Counted from the first letter of the stretch, positions 41,212 through 50,213 are shown. The stretch: DNA of 64,000 nucleotides from an uncultured Alphaproteobacteria bacterium (GCA_902579395.1 CACHGK010000001.1:209036-273035); one strand, 5' to 3'. Numbers and translations: made by a program. Notes: generated from the letters alone by a model not told the origin.

Positions 41212-41931
41212 ATGTCGGCAAATGAAACGCAAATCATATTTGGACTACACTCTTCAGTTGCAGCTATTTTAAACAAAAACAGAAATATTAAAAAAATAAT
41301 AATGACTGAAGAAGTTCTTAAAAAAAATAAAGAGTTATTTGAAAATATTGAAAATGTAGAGAGACAAATCGTTGATAGAAAAAAAATTGACTCACTTATC
41401 GGTGAGAAAGTTCACCAAGGAATTGTTGTGTATTCTGATAAATTACCAAAAAAAGTAATCTCAGATATCAAAAATCACGAAGATTTAGTTATTATTTTGG
41501 ATTCTTTAAACGACCCTCAAAATGTTGGCTCAATTATAAGAACCGCTTATGCATTTGATGTGCAAACTATAATCTACTCAAAACATAATTCCTTTGAGAT
41601 TAGTCCCTTTTTAATTAAATCAGCAAGTGGGGCATTTGAAAAAGTAAAGCTTGTGGAGGTAACAAATTTAAATAAAGCTATTGAATTTTTAAAAAAAAAT
41701 AATTTCTGGATTGTTGGATTAGACAGCAAATCAGACAATGAAATTACTACCTTACCAAATGATTTAAAAAAAGCTATCGTTTTGGGTTCAGAAAACAAAG
41801 GGATAAAAAAATTATTATTAGATAACTGTGATTTTAAAGTTAAAATTAACATAACAAAAAGCTCATTAATTGATAGTCTTAATGTTTCTAATGCTGCAGC
41901 AATAACTATGTTTGAATTGAGAAAAAAATGA
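41212..41931 (+). CDS. rlmB: 23S rRNA 2'-O-ribose methyltransferase RlmB (TrmH/SpoU family)
   Basis: The 239-residue protein has an N-terminal substrate-binding domain starting IIFGLHSSVAAIL and a knotted SPOUT domain with its three motifs: LDSLNDPQNVGSIIRTA, IVLGSENKGIK and SLNVSNAAAITMFEL. It probably methylates G2251 of 23S rRNA; TrmH-like tRNA targets cannot be excluded. It faces away from tRNA-Tyr, its usual neighbour in Alphaproteobacteria. Its stop overlaps the next start (ATGA). Confidence 0.92.
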   Translation: MSANETQIIFGLHSSVAAILNKNRNIKKIIMTEEVLKKNKELFENIENVERQIVDRKKIDSLIGEKVHQGIVVYSDKLPKKVISDIKNHEDLVIILDSLNDPQNVGSIIRTAYAFDVQTIIYSKHNSFEISPFLIKSASGAFEKVKLVEVTNLNKAIEFLKKNNFWIVGLDSKSDNEITTLPNDLKKAIVLGSENKGIKKLLLDNCDFKVKINITKSSLIDSLNVSNAAAITMFELRKK

Positions 41932-42542
41932 AAGAACTTCCCAAGTTTTACAATAATCTAGATCTTACACTTCAAGAAATAGAATATCTTTTGAATAGAG
42001 GTGTCAAAGATAGAAAGTCTAGCTTTCACTATACAATGCTATGCACAATAAATAATAAAACCCCAGAATCTAGAACTGTTATTTTACGAAACTTTAATAA
42101 AGATAAATTTGAATTAAATATTCATAGTGACTCTAGATCAGGAAAAATCACTCAAATAGAAAGTAATAACAACGTTTCATGTTTGTTTTATGATGATAAA
42201 AAAAAGATACAAATAAGAATTAATGGTCTGGCAAAAATTGAGAAGTCATACCAACCTTCTTGGGATAAATTAACTAATTGGTCAAGAAGATGTTATCTTA
42301 GTGAACATAAACCTGGAACCGAAGTTGTAAAACCATCTTCAGGATTTCCTGAAAAATTTGTTAATGAATCCCCAAACGATGAAGAATCTATCGAAGGTTT
42401 GAAAAATTTTGCAGTTATAAAAGTTATTATTGATTCAGTTGAGTGGTTGTATTTAGCAAGTCAAGGACACAGAAGAGCAATATTTAAAATTAAAAGAAAA
42501 AGTTTACCTTTCAGCATTGATAAGAAGTGGCTAATCCCTTAA
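41928..42542 (+). CDS. Pyridoxamine 5'-phosphate oxidase-like flavoprotein
   Basis: The 204-residue protein has the split-barrel FMN fold: ESRTVILRNFN, ELNIHSDSRSGKITQI and VSCLFYDDKKKIQIRINGLA. A C-terminal part with WLYLASQGHRRAIF follows. The sequence resembles the Alr4036-like branch rather than classical PdxH, so vitamin B6 synthesis is not assured. It overlaps rlmB by 4 bp and the CPBP gene by 16 bp, forming a three-gene plus-strand unit. Confidence 0.8.
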   Translation: MKELPKFYNNLDLTLQEIEYLLNRGVKDRKSSFHYTMLCTINNKTPESRTVILRNFNKDKFELNIHSDSRSGKITQIESNNNVSCLFYDDKKKIQIRINGLAKIEKSYQPSWDKLTNWSRRCYLSEHKPGTEVVKPSSGFPEKFVNESPNDEESIEGLKNFAVIKVIIDSVEWLYLASQGHRRAIFKIKRKSLPFSIDKKWLIP

Positions 42543-43129
42543 AAAATATAGAATTTTTTTTTATTTTCCTAATATTACCATCCGTAATTTTTTTTTTAGA
42601 TTCCTCAATAATTGTTTTTCTAACTCTTTACTTAGTTTTTACTTTATCATTAGTTATTCTTTATTTTGATAAAACTTTTTCATTTAATTCACTAAAAAAA
42701 AAAGTTGACTGGAAATTTATCATAATATTTTCTCTTATATTCTTATCCCTCAGTTTTTTCTATATACTTTTAGTAGACAAAGACTTGCTTTTTATTTTTC
42801 CAAAAACTAACTTTAAACTTTGGCTGCTAGTAATTCTTATCTATCCTTTTTTATCTGTGATACCTCAAGAGGTAGTTTATAGAGTTTTTTTTTTTCAAAG
42901 ATATTTTACTAAGAAAAATAGTTTTTATTTTTTGATGCTACCAAATATGGTTGTATTTTCTTATGGGCATATAGTTTTTAATAATGTTCACGCAATTTTA
43001 ATTACTGCAATTGTTTCTCCAATATTTACATACGCATATTTAAAAAAATCTTTTTTAACTTGTATTGTTCTTCACTCATTAGGTGGTCAGATAATTTTTA
43101 CTTTAGGTCTCGGTAAATACTTTTTTTAA
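42527..43129 (+). CDS. CPBP-family intramembrane protease-like protein
   Basis: This 200-residue, very hydrophobic protein has about six membrane segments. The CPBP (Rce1-like) motifs are present: PQEVVYR as motif 1, FSYGHIVFNN as motif 2 and LHSLGG near the end. Motif 1 has Gln instead of the first Glu of EExxxR, as in some members. The substrate is unknown. It starts at a GTG inside the flavoprotein gene. Its 3' end overlaps msrA by 4 bp on the opposite strand. Confidence 0.8.
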   Translation: MANPLKNIEFFFIFLILPSVIFFLDSSIIVFLTLYLVFTLSLVILYFDKTFSFNSLKKKVDWKFIIIFSLIFLSLSFFYILLVDKDLLFIFPKTNFKLWLLVILIYPFLSVIPQEVVYRVFFFQRYFTKKNSFYFLMLPNMVVFSYGHIVFNNVHAILITAIVSPIFTYAYLKKSFLTCIVLHSLGGQIIFTLGLGKYFF

Positions 43130-43671
43130 GAATAATTTACTTCTAAACCTTTTAGACCACAATAGCCATTGGGGTTTTTATAAAGATATTTTTGGTGATA
43201 ATCTTCCGCGACATAAAAATTTTTGATAATTTTTATTTCAGTGTGAATTGTTCCTAAAGATTTTGCTGTAAGTAATTTCTGAAATTTTTCTTTGGATTTC
43301 TCAAGCTTGTTTATTAAATTTTTCTGGTCTGTCAAAATTATGGATCTGTATTGGGTTCCGGTGTCGTTACCTTGTCTATTTAGCTGGGTAGGATTATGAG
43401 ACTCCCAAAAAATTTTTAATAAGTCATTAAGATCATTTTTTTTTTCATCATAAATAACTTTCACAACTTCTGCATGACCAGTTGTTCCTGTACAAACTTT
43501 TTCATAATTAGGATCGTTGGTGTGCCCCCCTGCATAACCAACAACGGTAGTGTATAGACCGTCTAGATGCCAAAACTTTCTTTCAGCACCCCAAAAACAT
43601 CCCATACCAAAGAAAATTTGAGATAAATTATCTGGTTTAGATTTTTTTATATCTATTTCAAAAATACTCAT
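43126..43671 (-). CDS. msrA: Peptide methionine-S-sulfoxide reductase MsrA
   Basis: The 181-residue enzyme repairs methionine-S-sulfoxide in proteins. The catalytic motif GMGCFWGAERKFW has Cys24; GYAGGHTNDPNYEKVCTGTTG and HNPTQLNRQGNDTGTQYRS are intact. A C-terminal Cys in GYCG could act as the resolving Cys. There is no signal peptide. It diverges from the cobalamin riboswitch. Confidence 0.96.
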   Translation of the reverse strand: MSIFEIDIKKSKPDNLSQIFFGMGCFWGAERKFWHLDGLYTTVVGYAGGHTNDPNYEKVCTGTTGHAEVVKVIYDEKKNDLNDLLKIFWESHNPTQLNRQGNDTGTQYRSIILTDQKNLINKLEKSKEKFQKLLTAKSLGTIHTEIKIIKNFYVAEDYHQKYLYKNPNGYCGLKGLEVNYS

Positions 43672-43688
43672 GATTCATAACAGCTAAT

Positions 43689-43716
43689 TTGACATTAAAT
43701 GATATAAGTTTAATAT
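43689..43716 (+). promoter_or_regulatory. Promoter candidate for btuB-tonB
   Basis: TTGACA (43689-43694) and TAATAT (43711-43716) are 16 bp apart, about 15 bp before the riboswitch aptamer. The predicted start near 43723 would place the whole aptamer in the leader. Confidence 0.6.
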
Positions 43717-43727
43717 ATAAACCATAC

Positions 43728-44006
43728 TTAGTGCTCGCAAGAGTTAAAAGGGAAACTAGTTTGAATCTAGTACAGCCCCCGCTACTGTAAGTTGTGCGTT
43801 TTATCATTAAGCCACTGATTATTTCGGGAAGGCGATAAAGCCAAGAGCAACAAGTCAGGAAACCTGCTAAGTTAGCGTCATTCAATCAGGCTGCGGGTTG
43901 GTCTTCTGATTATGGTCCTTCCATTGAGGTGACGTGATTAACCTCAGTGGAATTCTGAAATTCCACTTACAAAATTGGCCAGAAAGCACGGTCTTATTAA
44001 GGAGCC
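43728..44006 (+). promoter_or_regulatory. Cobalamin riboswitch and expression platform
   Basis: The 339 bp without a gene between msrA and the receptor holds this RNA. Conserved pieces occur in order: TGCTCGCAAGAGTTAAAAGG, then AGTACAGCCCCCGCTACTGT (core), GCCACTG, TTTCGGGAAGGCG, and the B12 box AAGTCAGGAAACCTGC at about 43852-43867. Downstream, a hairpin at 43921-43950 and another at 43947-43966 share bases and exclude each other. GGTCCTT at 43914-43920 could pair with the ribosome binding site region AAGGAGCC (43999-44006). There is no T-tract, so translational control is more likely than termination (inference). Confidence 0.93.
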
Positions 44007-44010
44007 TTAA

Positions 44011-46020
44011 ATGAGAACATTCTTATTTAAACTATCATGCACTTTATTAGTATTTTTTCCAATTTTCTTGAGTGCCCAAGAAGAAATAATTATTAAGTCA
44101 AGCAGACTTATCAAAGACAAAATAGTTGGAGCGCAAACTTATATTATGGACAAGGAATTTATCCAGTCAAACTCGACTAAATCTATACCTGAATTATTAG
44201 CCAAACTTCCAGGAATTAAAATAAAGGACCTTAGAGGTGGCGGACTTGGAGCTAGTCAGTCCATTGACATCAGAGGTTTTGGAGATACAGCAACAAAAAA
44301 TACTTTAATTCTATTGAATGGTCAAAGACTCACCAATATAGATCTTAGTCTTGTAGATTTCACTACGATACCAAGAGACAGTATTGATAGGATTGAGGTA
44401 ATTATGGGAAACAGTGCAGTGCTTTTTGGAAACAACGCAACAGCTGGTTCAATCAATATAATTACTGATCAATCCATTAAGAAAGGTGATCAATTAAATG
44501 CAAATCTGAGCGTTGGCTCTCTTGGAAAGTTTGGGTCATACCTGAGTGGAACAAAAACAAAAGATAACTTTTCTGTTAAAGGAAATCATAATCTTATATT
44601 TTCTGATGGTTACAGAAGAAATAGTGGTTATTATCAAAATAATGGAGGTATTGAATTCTCATTTGACAAAGGTTATTACGATTTTTATGTTAATTTAAGA
44701 TCCAACAACCAGTTTCAGGAACTTCCTGGTGATGTAGGAGTAAATACTGGAAGTTTTGCAAACTCGAACGGTTTCCATATTGACCCTAGATCAAGTGACA
44801 CCCCTGCTGATTTTTCACAAAATAATGGCCATAATATTTTTTATGGTGGTTCATATGATTTTAATTCATTCAATACAATTATTATTGACGGTTCATACAA
44901 ATATAATAAAAGTGAAGGTAAGTTTTTATCATCTTCATCAGAACTAGACACAAGGATTTCAACTTATCAACTAAGCCCAAGACTTCTTAGTGATTTAAAA
45001 GTATTTGGGTTTAGCTCTGACTCAATCTTTGGTACGGACTTTAACTATGCATATTACTATTCTGATAGAATGGAGTCAGGTAAAGCTTGGTATAAAAAGT
45101 ACAAAATGCAAGATTTAAATATTGCACCATATTTTAGTACAAATGTTAACTTATCAGAGTTAGACTCAATTTCTGTTGGCTTCAGATATCAATGGAATTG
45201 GTTAAGAGCTGGAGACACTAATAACCCAAGTGCCTATACTTGGACTTTAGGTGAACAGGAAACAATTCTAAAACCTGATCATCAACATGCATTTCATTTA
45301 GGTTATGAAAGGTTTATAAATCAAAATAATATTTTTTCAATCAAAGGTGGCAGAAGTTTCAGGTATCCCGATGTTGATGAAAGAGTTGGCTCAGGCTTCG
45401 TTTCTGCAACTCATAATTTTAGATTAGGCTCTCAGGCCTCTTATGATTTTGAATTTGGGCATAAATATCTGGATAATAATATCAAAGTTCAAACCAACTT
45501 TTATTATATGAGATTAAAGTCTGAAATAAAGTACGATAATGCTACTTTTACCAATAGAAATCTTGCTCGAACTCATAGATATGGTATAGAAAACAAAATT
45601 GACTTCAATCTAAATAATCAACTAGTCTTTTCTAACAGCTTTTCTGTTGCACAATCAAAATATAGAGCTGGGCATAGACGAGATTATGATCTAACTGGAG
45701 TTCCAGCATTTAAAAATGTTGTAGATATTGAATATAAATTCTCTGAATATTTAAATCCAAATATAAGCTTATACTATCAATCATCACAAAGAATGATTAA
45801 TGATGAAGAAAACTATCAGGTCGTTCAACCCGGATATTATTTAATTGATATGGGTTTCAGCGGTAATGGTTATGGTTTTAATTATTCTATGATGTTCAAT
45901 AATATTCTAGATAAAAACTATTATCAATATGCTGTAGCTTCAACTAACAGTTATAATGTTTATAATACCTATCCACTTGAAGGCTTCAATATGATGTTCA
46001 CACTTAGTAAAGATTTATAA
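44011..46020 (+). CDS. btuB: TonB-dependent outer-membrane receptor, probably for cobalamin
   Basis: The 669-residue protein has a signal peptide (cleavage near residue 22, FLSAQ), a plug domain with LLAKLPGIKIKDLRGGG, DIRGFGD and IEVIMGNSAVLFGNNATAGS, and a beta-barrel of about 500 residues with alternating aromatic strands. The plug has the usual TonB-receptor features. B12 as substrate is inferred from the riboswitch directly upstream; a cobinamide or other corrinoid is possible. It overlaps tonB by one base (TAATG), with AGGAG 7 bp before its ATG. Confidence 0.9.
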   Translation: MRTFLFKLSCTLLVFFPIFLSAQEEIIIKSSRLIKDKIVGAQTYIMDKEFIQSNSTKSIPELLAKLPGIKIKDLRGGGLGASQSIDIRGFGDTATKNTLILLNGQRLTNIDLSLVDFTTIPRDSIDRIEVIMGNSAVLFGNNATAGSINIITDQSIKKGDQLNANLSVGSLGKFGSYLSGTKTKDNFSVKGNHNLIFSDGYRRNSGYYQNNGGIEFSFDKGYYDFYVNLRSNNQFQELPGDVGVNTGSFANSNGFHIDPRSSDTPADFSQNNGHNIFYGGSYDFNSFNTIIIDGSYKYNKSEGKFLSSSSELDTRISTYQLSPRLLSDLKVFGFSSDSIFGTDFNYAYYYSDRMESGKAWYKKYKMQDLNIAPYFSTNVNLSELDSISVGFRYQWNWLRAGDTNNPSAYTWTLGEQETILKPDHQHAFHLGYERFINQNNIFSIKGGRSFRYPDVDERVGSGFVSATHNFRLGSQASYDFEFGHKYLDNNIKVQTNFYYMRLKSEIKYDNATFTNRNLARTHRYGIENKIDFNLNNQLVFSNSFSVAQSKYRAGHRRDYDLTGVPAFKNVVDIEYKFSEYLNPNISLYYQSSQRMINDEENYQVVQPGYYLIDMGFSGNGYGFNYSMMFNNILDKNYYQYAVASTNSYNVYNTYPLEGFNMMFTLSKDL

Positions 46021-46715
46021 TGAAAATATTTCAAGGAAAATATTTAGTTGTTTCACTCTTAATTCATTCCACTGTAATAATTTCTTTTCTGCTTTTTCAA
46101 AAACCCATTGAAAAAGCAGAAACTTTTATGCTGATTACTGAAATTATTGAAATGGAAGAATTAAGTAATTCAAAGCACATTAAGAACTTAGATAACCACA
46201 AAAGGAAAGTTGCTAAAAAGAGCCCTATCATAGAAAAGTCGAATGTTAAAACACTAGATATTAAAGCTGTTTTAAAACCTAAAACTAATTTAGTTACTTT
46301 TAAACCTTATAAATTAGAATCTGACGAGAAGAATGATGATATCAAAAAAGCTAGAATTGAAAAAAAATCAATAAAAAGTAGTAACTCATACAAAAAAACC
46401 AATGAAAACAAAATTAGTCATAAAAAAAACTTATCTAAAGCTAATTATAAAATTGGCTCAATAAACAACCCTCATCCACCATATCCACTTATTGCAAGAA
46501 AAAAAGGTCTTCAAGGAAAACTTATTTTAGAGGTTTTAGTAAATGAAGATGGATCAGTAAAAAACGTAAGAATTGGAAAGTCTTCTGGTTATAAAATATT
46601 AGACTCTGTTAGCAAACAAACTATCGAGAAATGGATTTTTATTCCAGCAAAAAAAAAGGGGAGAAACGTTGAAGATCAATTACAAGTGCCAATAAGGTTT
46701 GTCTTAACAGAATAA
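46020..46715 (+). CDS. tonB: TonB energy-transducing protein
   Basis: The 231-residue protein has one N-terminal membrane span (residues about 9-25), a long Lys/Pro periplasmic linker, and a C-terminal TonB domain starting PHPPYPLIARKKGLQGKLIL and ending VPIRFVL. It passes proton-motive force to the receptor. ExbB and ExbD are not in the window. Coupling to the receptor through TAATG and control by the same riboswitch suggest a TonB dedicated to B12 uptake (inference). Confidence 0.92.
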   Translation: MKIFQGKYLVVSLLIHSTVIISFLLFQKPIEKAETFMLITEIIEMEELSNSKHIKNLDNHKRKVAKKSPIIEKSNVKTLDIKAVLKPKTNLVTFKPYKLESDEKNDDIKKARIEKKSIKSSNSYKKTNENKISHKKNLSKANYKIGSINNPHPPYPLIARKKGLQGKLILEVLVNEDGSVKNVRIGKSSGYKILDSVSKQTIEKWIFIPAKKKGRNVEDQLQVPIRFVLTE

Positions 46716-46735
46716 AATATCACATAGATTTGATA

Positions 46736-46811
46736 TGGCGTCCCCTACGGGATTCGAACCCGTGTTGCCGCCGTGAAAGGGCGGTGTCCTAAACCACTAG
46801 ACGAAGGGGAC
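46736..46811 (-). tRNA. tRNA-Glu (TTC)
   Basis: Minus strand, 76 nt with encoded CCA. The acceptor stem is GTCCCCT with AGGGGAC, and the anticodon stem CCGCC/GGCGG encloses loop CTTTCAC, giving TTC. Discriminator G. It stands alone between tonB and a small secreted protein gene. Confidence 0.97.
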
Positions 46812-46883
46812 AACTTTAAGCTTGTAAAAAAATAATATGACTATATATATAGACTTTTTAATTTATATGTAAATTATTTTGTT

Positions 46884-47231
46884 ATGAGAAAATTAATATT
46901 TTTAACGACTTGTTTTTGTATTTTGCTTCCTTTCCTTATTTATGGTAAAGAGGCAAGCAATCATTTGTGTAATCTCAGAGGTTATGAAATTATTTTTCCT
47001 TATGAAGAGGCAATTACCAAGATTAAGTCAAAATTTAAGAACTTCCCAAATCAAAAAGAGTCTGAATTAGAAAAATTTAAGTTAAGTTTCGAGCAAAACT
47101 TTCAAGGCATTCCACTTTATAAAGAAGCTGGATGTTCCAACGCCAGATTATCTGAATATCTTAATTGTCTTATTACCACAGATGGGAAAGATTGTAGAAT
47201 CTATTACACTCAAATGAGAATAGTTGACTAA
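46884..47231 (+). CDS. Small exported protein of unknown function
   Basis: The 115-residue product has a clear signal peptide (about residues 1-21, hydrophobic, ending near IYGKEA). The mature part of about 94 residues has four Cys (in HLCNL, AGCSN, LNCLI and KDCRI), which could form two disulfides in the periplasm, and is otherwise charged. I recognise no family. Its last codons overlap recJ by 4 bp on the opposite strand. A promoter was not assigned; the 72 bp upstream are AT-rich. Confidence 0.65.
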   Translation: MRKLIFLTTCFCILLPFLIYGKEASNHLCNLRGYEIIFPYEEAITKIKSKFKNFPNQKESELEKFKLSFEQNFQGIPLYKEAGCSNARLSEYLNCLITTDGKDCRIYYTQMRIVD

Positions 47232-48997
47232 ACAACTATATCCTCTAAAAATAGTTCTACACTTTCTTCTCCATCCCATCGATTCATTGTCAAGCTCACT
47301 ATCAATGCTTTTGTAAAATTCTCTGTTTCTATAACTTTACCAAGGCTTGTACCTACTGAATTAAAAGATATTGCTTTTATTCTATCTCCAAACGAATTCT
47401 CTACAAAAAAGGAATAATGTTTTTCACCAACTATTCTAGGATATTTTATAAAACAATCTCTAATTAAAAACTTTGGTTTAGGATTTCCAACTCCATATGG
47501 AGAAAATTTATCAATGGTTGCGAAAAATTCTTTATTTATTACAGATATGTTTAATTCAGATTCAAATTGCTTTTTTAAATCTTGTGCGCTTTTATTAAAT
47601 CTATCTCTTAAGTTTATCTTAAGCTCGCTAATCTTTGACCTTCTGATTTTGAAGCCACCAGCCATCTTATGTCCGCCACCTGAAACCAAAATGTTATTTT
47701 CTACTAATTCAATGATTAATGCTCCAATATCATAACTTTTAACAGATCTACATGAAGCAGAGCAAACATCAGTATTTTCTGAAATGACAATTGATGGTGT
47801 GTTAAATTTCTCAGTAATTCTAGCTGCTACTATCCCAATAACACCTGGATGCCAATTTTCATTGTGCACACAAATTATATTTTCATCATTTGTTGAGATT
47901 TGTTTCAGTGCTTCTTGCTCAACTTTCTTTTCTATGGATTTTCTAAGATTATTAAATTCATAAAGTTTTTGAGCTATCACTGATGAAATAGATTTATTTT
48001 TTGATGTTAATAAGTTCACACTCATCCTTGAATCACCAACTCTTCCACCAGCATTAATTTGAGGTCCTAAAATAAAACCAAGATGGTATTCATTTATCAT
48101 TTGGTTAATCGAAGAATTTTCTATTAAACAATTAATACCCATATTTTTTGAATTGTTCATAACTTTTATTCCTTGTTTTACAAATGCTCTATTTAGATTA
48201 TCAAGTTTAACTAAGTCACAAACTGTTGCTAAAGCTACGAGATCCAAATATTTAATAAGATTAGGAGAAGAGTTTATAAAATATTTAATTTTTTTTAGTT
48301 CTCTATTAATTGCAACTACAAAAAAAAATACCACTCCAGTTGCACAAAGATGATTTAAGGATGATGTGTCTGATTTTTGTTTAGGATTAATTATTGCATA
48401 TGCATTAGGTAGTGTAACAGATTCAATATGATGATCTAAAATAATAACATCAACTCCATCCTCACTAATCATATTTATAGATGTTTCTGCTGTAGTACCA
48501 CAATCAAGAGTTAAGATCAGTTCACATCCTTTGTTTTTTAAGTTTTTAAGTGCATTCACATTTGGGCCGTAGCCTTCACTAATTCTGTCTGGGATATAAT
48601 ATTCATAAGATATATTAATCTCACTTAAGTAATTACACAAAAGAGCTGTTGCACTTGATCCATCAACATCGTAGTCTCCAAGAATACCAATTTTTTTATT
48701 TTCTTTAATAGATTTTATTACTCTTAAGGTTGCCTTTTCCATGTCATGTAAAACAAATGGATCAGGAATTAAATTTTTAATTTTTGGGTTAATAAAGTTA
48801 TCAAAATTTGATCTTGATATACCCCTCGAAACAATCATCTTAGCAATTGACAAATCTAGATTCAAATCATCTTTTATTTTATTTACTTCTAAATCACTTG
48901 ATTCTTTCTCACTCCAATAAAAACCTTTTATTGAGTAATTATTTTTTTGATTATTGTTTTTTTTACAATCTTCAATAAAATTGAAATCAGTCTTCAT
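47228..48997 (-). CDS. recJ: Single-stranded-DNA-specific exonuclease RecJ
   Basis: RecJ degrades ssDNA 5' to 3' in recombination and mismatch repair. The 589-residue protein has the DHH phosphoesterase motifs DYDVDG (108-113), DCG (165-167) and DHH (188-190), and the DHHA1 motif GGGHKMAGGF in the C-terminal half, followed by an OB-like domain. I start at ATG 48997; a TTG two codons upstream is also in frame. It diverges from the phosphofructokinase gene with only 22 bp between the two ATGs. Confidence 0.96.
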   Translation of the reverse strand: MKTDFNFIEDCKKNNNQKNNYSIKGFYWSEKESSDLEVNKIKDDLNLDLSIAKMIVSRGISRSNFDNFINPKIKNLIPDPFVLHDMEKATLRVIKSIKENKKIGILGDYDVDGSSATALLCNYLSEINISYEYYIPDRISEGYGPNVNALKNLKNKGCELILTLDCGTTAETSINMISEDGVDVIILDHHIESVTLPNAYAIINPKQKSDTSSLNHLCATGVVFFFVVAINRELKKIKYFINSSPNLIKYLDLVALATVCDLVKLDNLNRAFVKQGIKVMNNSKNMGINCLIENSSINQMINEYHLGFILGPQINAGGRVGDSRMSVNLLTSKNKSISSVIAQKLYEFNNLRKSIEKKVEQEALKQISTNDENIICVHNENWHPGVIGIVAARITEKFNTPSIVISENTDVCSASCRSVKSYDIGALIIELVENNILVSGGGHKMAGGFKIRRSKISELKINLRDRFNKSAQDLKKQFESELNISVINKEFFATIDKFSPYGVGNPKPKFLIRDCFIKYPRIVGEKHYSFFVENSFGDRIKAISFNSVGTSLGKVIETENFTKALIVSLTMNRWDGEESVELFLEDIVV

Positions 48998-49019
48998 ATA
49001 CAAAATTTATCATAAAAAA

Positions 49020-50213
49020 ATGGCTTATAAAAATAATATATTAATTGCACAAGGTGGTGGGCCAACTAATGTTATTAACCAATCTCTTGCTGGGATTATG
49101 ATAAATGAAAAAAAAAATAATTCTAATCTTATAGGTTCGATCCATGGTGTTAATGGAATTGTTAACAATAAATTTAAATTTCTAAATAATGTTTCTCAGG
49201 AGGATCTAAAAGTCATAAGAAATACACCTGGGGCCGCTCTTGGATCTACTAGAGATAAGCCTGATAAAACTTATTTATTAGAAATATATAATGTTTTAAA
49301 AAAAAAAAACATAAGCAAATTTTATTATATTGGTGGTAATGATTCGTCGGATAGTTTAAAGATAATCTCTAATTTTGCTAAAGCAAAGAAATATAATCTT
49401 CAGTGCATACATGTGCCAAAAACTATTGATAATGATTTGGTTTTAAATGACCACACCCCAGGCTTCGGTTCTGCTGCAAAATATGTTGCTCAGTTATTTT
49501 CTGGAATCAATTATGATGTAAAATCGTTACCAGGAGTTTACATTGGAATTGTAATGGGAAGACATGCAGGATTTTTGACAGCTTCAACTTCATTATTAAG
49601 AAATAAAAAAAAGGACGGACCTCATCTGATTTTTATACCTGAGAATCCATTTGAATTAAATTCATTTTTACAGAATGTAAAAAAGATATTTTTAAAGTAT
49701 GGTAGATGTGTTGTTGCAGTATCTGAGGGAATACAAGATAAAAAAAAGAAATTATTTGTAGAAAAAATTAAAAATACCAATGAATTTGATGCTCATGGAA
49801 ATATTCAATTGTCAGGATCAGGAATATTAGGTGATTTTTTAGCAAATCAAATTAAAAGCAAATTAAATATTTCGAGGGTCAGAGCCGATACACTTGGTTA
49901 TTCTCAAAGATGCTTTCATGGATCGGCTTCAGAGGTAGATCAGTCAGAGGCCTTCAAAATAGGACTTAATGCTGTTAATTTTTCTTTAAAATATAAGAAC
50001 TCTTTTTCAGTAGGAATAAAAGAGAGAAAAAATTTCAGGAAAAAATATAAAGCCCAATATATTTTAAATTCATTAGATGCGATCGCTGGCAAAACAAAAG
50101 TTATGCCTCGGAATTTTTTTGATAAGAAAAACTTTGATGTTACAAAAGAATTTCTCGATTATTGTAAACCTCTGATCGGAAATAAATTTCTTGAGACGAT
50201 GTCAATTATTTGA
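49020..50213 (+). CDS. pfp: PPi-type 6-phosphofructokinase
   Basis: From ATG 49020 the 397-residue protein belongs to the PfkA superfamily and phosphorylates fructose 6-phosphate. GGNDS (105-109) replaces the GGDGS of ATP enzymes, and PKTIDND (133-139) has Lys in place of the PGTIDND Gly; both are established markers of pyrophosphate dependence. TPGFGSAAKY, GRHAGFL and RADTLGYSQR are also present. It could work in glycolysis or, being reversible, in gluconeogenesis. An upstream extension of 22 codons exists but would overlap recJ. Its 3' end overlaps hom by 8 bp. Confidence 0.93.
   Translation: MAYKNNILIAQGGGPTNVINQSLAGIMINEKKNNSNLIGSIHGVNGIVNNKFKFLNNVSQEDLKVIRNTPGAALGSTRDKPDKTYLLEIYNVLKKKNISKFYYIGGNDSSDSLKIISNFAKAKKYNLQCIHVPKTIDNDLVLNDHTPGFGSAAKYVAQLFSGINYDVKSLPGVYIGIVMGRHAGFLTASTSLLRNKKKDGPHLIFIPENPFELNSFLQNVKKIFLKYGRCVVAVSEGIQDKKKKLFVEKIKNTNEFDAHGNIQLSGSGILGDFLANQIKSKLNISRVRADTLGYSQRCFHGSASEVDQSEAFKIGLNAVNFSLKYKNSFSVGIKERKNFRKKYKAQYILNSLDAIAGKTKVMPRNFFDKKNFDVTKEFLDYCKPLIGNKFLETMSII

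Noticed and set aside
43658-43885. 75-codon minus-strand frame upstream of btuB
   Set aside because: It lies over the cobalamin riboswitch, which explains the conserved sequence.
43921-43966. Rho-independent terminator in the riboswitch platform
   Set aside because: Both hairpins lack a following T-tract; a translational switch fits better.
46842-46860. AT palindrome upstream of the four-Cys protein as an operator
   Set aside because: The repeat is only alternating A/T and is expected by chance in this base composition.
48954-49019. Longer N-terminus for the phosphofructokinase
   Set aside because: It would overlap recJ in antisense and precedes the conserved N-terminal IAQGGGPTN with unrelated residues.
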